This document shows, in pieces, positions 61,685-64,000 of a stretch of DNA of 64,000 nt (within the stretch, counting starts at the first letter, position 1; every line of letters starts with the position of its first letter). This DNA is from Paulownia fortunei (lineage: Eukaryota > Streptophyta > Magnoliopsida > Lamiales > Paulowniaceae). Where the stretch lies: positions 6,320,642-6,384,641 of the forward strand of contig CM033116.1 in the NCBI GenBank assembly GCA_019321725.1. Reading direction: 5' to 3'. Below the pieces are notes generated by a model. That model was not told the origin of the DNA. It saw nothing but the letters and a program-made list of their open reading frames with translations, and searched no databases. Made by a program: the position numbers and the translations under genes.

Positions 61685-63847
61685 ATGGAAGAAGACTCCG
61701 ATCTCGCCTTCAAGCTCCAGGTGGAAGAAGCCCTCACCGCCTCCCTTCTCGACGACTCCGTTTCGTACACAAACACAACTTCTGTCCCCTACGACGCCGT
61801 TTTCGGGGCCACTCTGTCGAACCTCCTTCAAAACGACCATCTCTACAAGTACGAACAGGAACTCCTCGACCAGTACAAGGCCGAGGTGGAGACGAAGCGT
61901 TTACGGGCTGATCTTAGCCGTCAGATCCACGACCGCGCTTTAGCTTGCGAGATTGTGAATGTTCCGGAGGTGGAGTGGAGCAAAACTGGGGATCATCTGA
62001 ATAGGCCGTACGGCGAGGGCTCTTCGTCGTCCAATGGGCAAGATTTGGGGTTTAGGGTTTATGTGAAGGGTTTGGTGGAGCGAATGGTGGGTGGTATTGG
62101 GGTGGCGATATACGATGGGAATGATGGTTTGGTGTTTGAGTTGAGTAAAGGTTTCAGTGGGAAAGAGCACCAAGGAAATGAAGAGTTTGTTGAGTTGAAA
62201 GCGTTGATTGAAGGGCTTGATGTTGCCGTAATGCTGGACTTAAAGAGGGTTTCCATTGTTACCGACAATTCCTTGCTCTATCAATACGTCAGTGACGACC
62301 ATGATACAAGGAGTATATTTTGTTTGAATTATTGGTTTTCTTTCATTGCTGTCTCGTTAATCTAAGCCTTTTATGTATTACTAACTTTACATGTGCTCGA
62401 TAAAGGTTGAGATTAAGGCTTCATTTTCATCTAATGAATTGCTAGGGAAAATAACACATGCAATAATTGTTTACCTATCTACAAAAAGTAGAAGTGAAGC
62501 AGGGTTTTGTCTAAGAATAAGCCTTGTATTTTTGTGACTTTGTTGTATCTTTCATACACTTGATTCACTACAATCTACATGGCTCCTAGTATTAGCTTCT
62601 TGTATTGAGTCCTATCCCCTCCATTTATTAAATTAGATCTATATGACAAAAGGCTAAATCCAGACTGGAGTTTAGTAGACAATAGTTGACATGTAACTAG
62701 GCTTCTGAACCAAATGAGCGACTTACTTACGAGAAACTTAATTATTATATATTTTCTGTGTCCTTTTTAAGCAGTTTTCTGGGTAGTTGTACAGCTTGGA
62801 AGCAAGTTAAATGCAGTTGACAAGTTCAGTGAGAGGAATAAAGACGTTTCTCTTTTGTGTTGATTCCTTTTCCCCCCTCTTAGTCTACATTTCCTATTTT
62901 CTTGAATTAAATTATGAGAGGGGTTTCTTCAACCTTAATATGAAGAGGGAAGTTGTCATGCGCGAATGTTGTATAGCATAGCATTCCCCGGCCTGTTTCT
63001 GCACTCAAAGTTGACGTACTTTTACATTCACAGAGACTTAGTTCTGATGTGGTTGACAGTTTTTCTAAATGCAGATAACTGGCAAAAACCCGCCAATGAC
63101 AGCAAATGTTGCTACATTATCCGACCAGATAAATCTTCTTCTGAGAAAATTTACTCACACTACTGCATCTCTTGTGGCCCGTAAGGATATTAAGTTTGCT
63201 GTTGAACTTGCAAGGAATGCAATGGCTTTTCAGGTCAATCGTTCAGCAGGAAATAGCAATGCAGAGAATCTGACTGAGAGCTGTGCTATTTGTTTGGAAG
63301 ATACATATATGGATCAAATGTTCCTCATTACTGGTTGTCTACATAGCTACTGCTTTTTGTGTATGTCGAAACATGTCCAGTTTAAGTTGCTTCAAGGGAT
63401 TCTACCTAAATGCCCTTATGAGAATTGCAAGTCCGAGTTGGAACTTGATAGCTGCAAAAAGTTTTTGACTCCTGAATTATTTGACATAATGAGCCAACAC
63501 ATGAAGGAAGCATCCATTCCTGCAGGGGAGAAGATTTATTGCCCCTATCCAAGGTGTTCTACTTTGTTGTCAAAAACTGAGCTTCAAGGATCCATGGGTA
63601 ATTCAAATGTTATCGATGAATTTATGGGGGCCAGAAAGTGTCCCATATGCAGTGGCATTTTTTGCATCAATTGTAAAGTCCCCTGGCATAGTAACATGTG
63701 TTGCTCTGCTTTCAAAAGTCTAAATCCATACCCATGTAATGAAGACGAGAAACTAAAGTTTTTGGCTACTCAGAATCTCTGGCGTCAGTGTCCGAAATGC
63801 AACCATATGGTTTCACTTGATGCAGGATGCTACCACATTTATTGCAG
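61685..63847 (+). CDS. RBR-type E3 ubiquitin ligase with N-terminal RNase H-like domain (5' part)
   Basis: Two exons are in the window, 61685-62287 and 63076-63847, joined in phase by a GT-AG intron; a GT donor at 63848 leads out, so the gene continues past 64000. The protein starts MEEDSDLAFKLQVEEALTASL. Residues ~120-215 form an RNase H-like (RVT_3) domain from VYVKGLVERM across the intron to ITGKNPP. RING1 follows (CAICLED, GCLHSYCFLC, CPYENC), then the IBR (YCPYPRCSTLL, KCPICSGIFCINCK, CC), then the start of RING2 (CPKCNHMVSLDAGCYHIYC), where the catalytic cysteine is expected. RBR ligases pass ubiquitin through a RING2 cysteine to substrate. Usual first catalytic Asp of RNase H is not evident, so that domain is probably a binding module. 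An in-frame ATG at 61628 exists; 61685 was chosen because it matches the usual short acidic start. Confidence 0.93.
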
Positions 63848-64000
63848 GTATACTCTTACTTTCTTGAAATTTTTATTTTTTTAACATGTTCTTGAGAATT
63901 CATGGATGGAAGGGAATGTTTAAGTAGAGTCACTTCTGACTGCACATACTTGCCCCTTAATATTTAACATAATTGCTCGTTATTGTTTAATTCTTGATTT
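63848..64000 (+). other. Start of RBR gene intron 2
   Basis: Begins GTATAC after the exon ending TATTGCAG and is AT-rich to the window edge. The next exon is outside. Confidence 0.75.

Noticed and set aside
61517..61840. 107-codon minus-strand frame over the RBR first exon
   Set aside because: Antisense to a conserved acidic N-terminus with good evidence on the plus strand.
1..64000. tRNA, rRNA or snoRNA genes
   Set aside because: I looked for B-box (GGTTCGA) and rRNA-like conserved segments and found none convincing; a dedicated tRNA scan would settle it.

Overview
This is a nuclear genomic window from a flowering plant, almost certainly a eudicot. It is AT-rich, its genes carry short GT-AG introns, and it encodes plant-typical products: an EF1A with a leader intron, a vicilin-like cupin storage protein, the plant form of mitochondrial ATP synthase subunit d, and an RBR ubiquitin ligase fused to an RNase H-like domain. 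A closer taxonomic call is not possible from the sequence alone.

Genes from left to right: elongation factor 1-alpha (+, CDS 6400-7855, leader intron from about 5452); a five-exon vicilin-like 7S globulin (-, 14805-12024); a seven-exon exonuclease V (EXO5) locus (+, 21780-26691) broken by a frameshift and an in-frame stop; a six-exon alpha/beta hydrolase (-, 34616-30897) with one apparent missing base; mitochondrial ATP synthase subunit d (-, 46875-39448, five exons, fully intact); and the first two exons of an RBR E3 ligase (+, 61685 to beyond the window). They are unrelated housekeeping, storage and ubiquitin genes, not a pathway cluster.

Between the genes lies decayed mobile DNA. A foldback Mutator-like element (1181-2471) has TIRs of about 390 bp and a near-perfect 9-bp target duplication. 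A short hAT-like MITE (3537-3986) has ends resembling those of a 5.1-kb hAT element (55284-60394), which is flanked by an exact 12-bp repeat and holds a dead transposase. A Tat-type Ty3/gypsy remnant (about 49195-54900) lies on the minus strand, with LTRs, a primer-binding site, gag and protease relics and an opposite-strand extra ORF, but no reverse transcriptase or integrase that I could see. Several smaller AT-rich repeats occur in two or three copies.

The most unusual structure is inside the 5-kb first intron of the ATP synthase d gene. Three related copies of a promoter-like segment of about 0.45-0.54 kb (TGACG repeats, TATAAATA, AATAAA) lie in direct, inverted and direct orientation (43401-45761). 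The first is followed by an exact 12-nt Met-tRNA primer-binding site, a leader of about 550 nt and a short ORF. This looks like a rearranged endogenous plant pararetrovirus fragment; an LTR retrotransposon is the main alternative. The inverted copies would fold into a long hairpin in the pre-mRNA of an intact housekeeping gene, so the locus could be a source of small RNAs.
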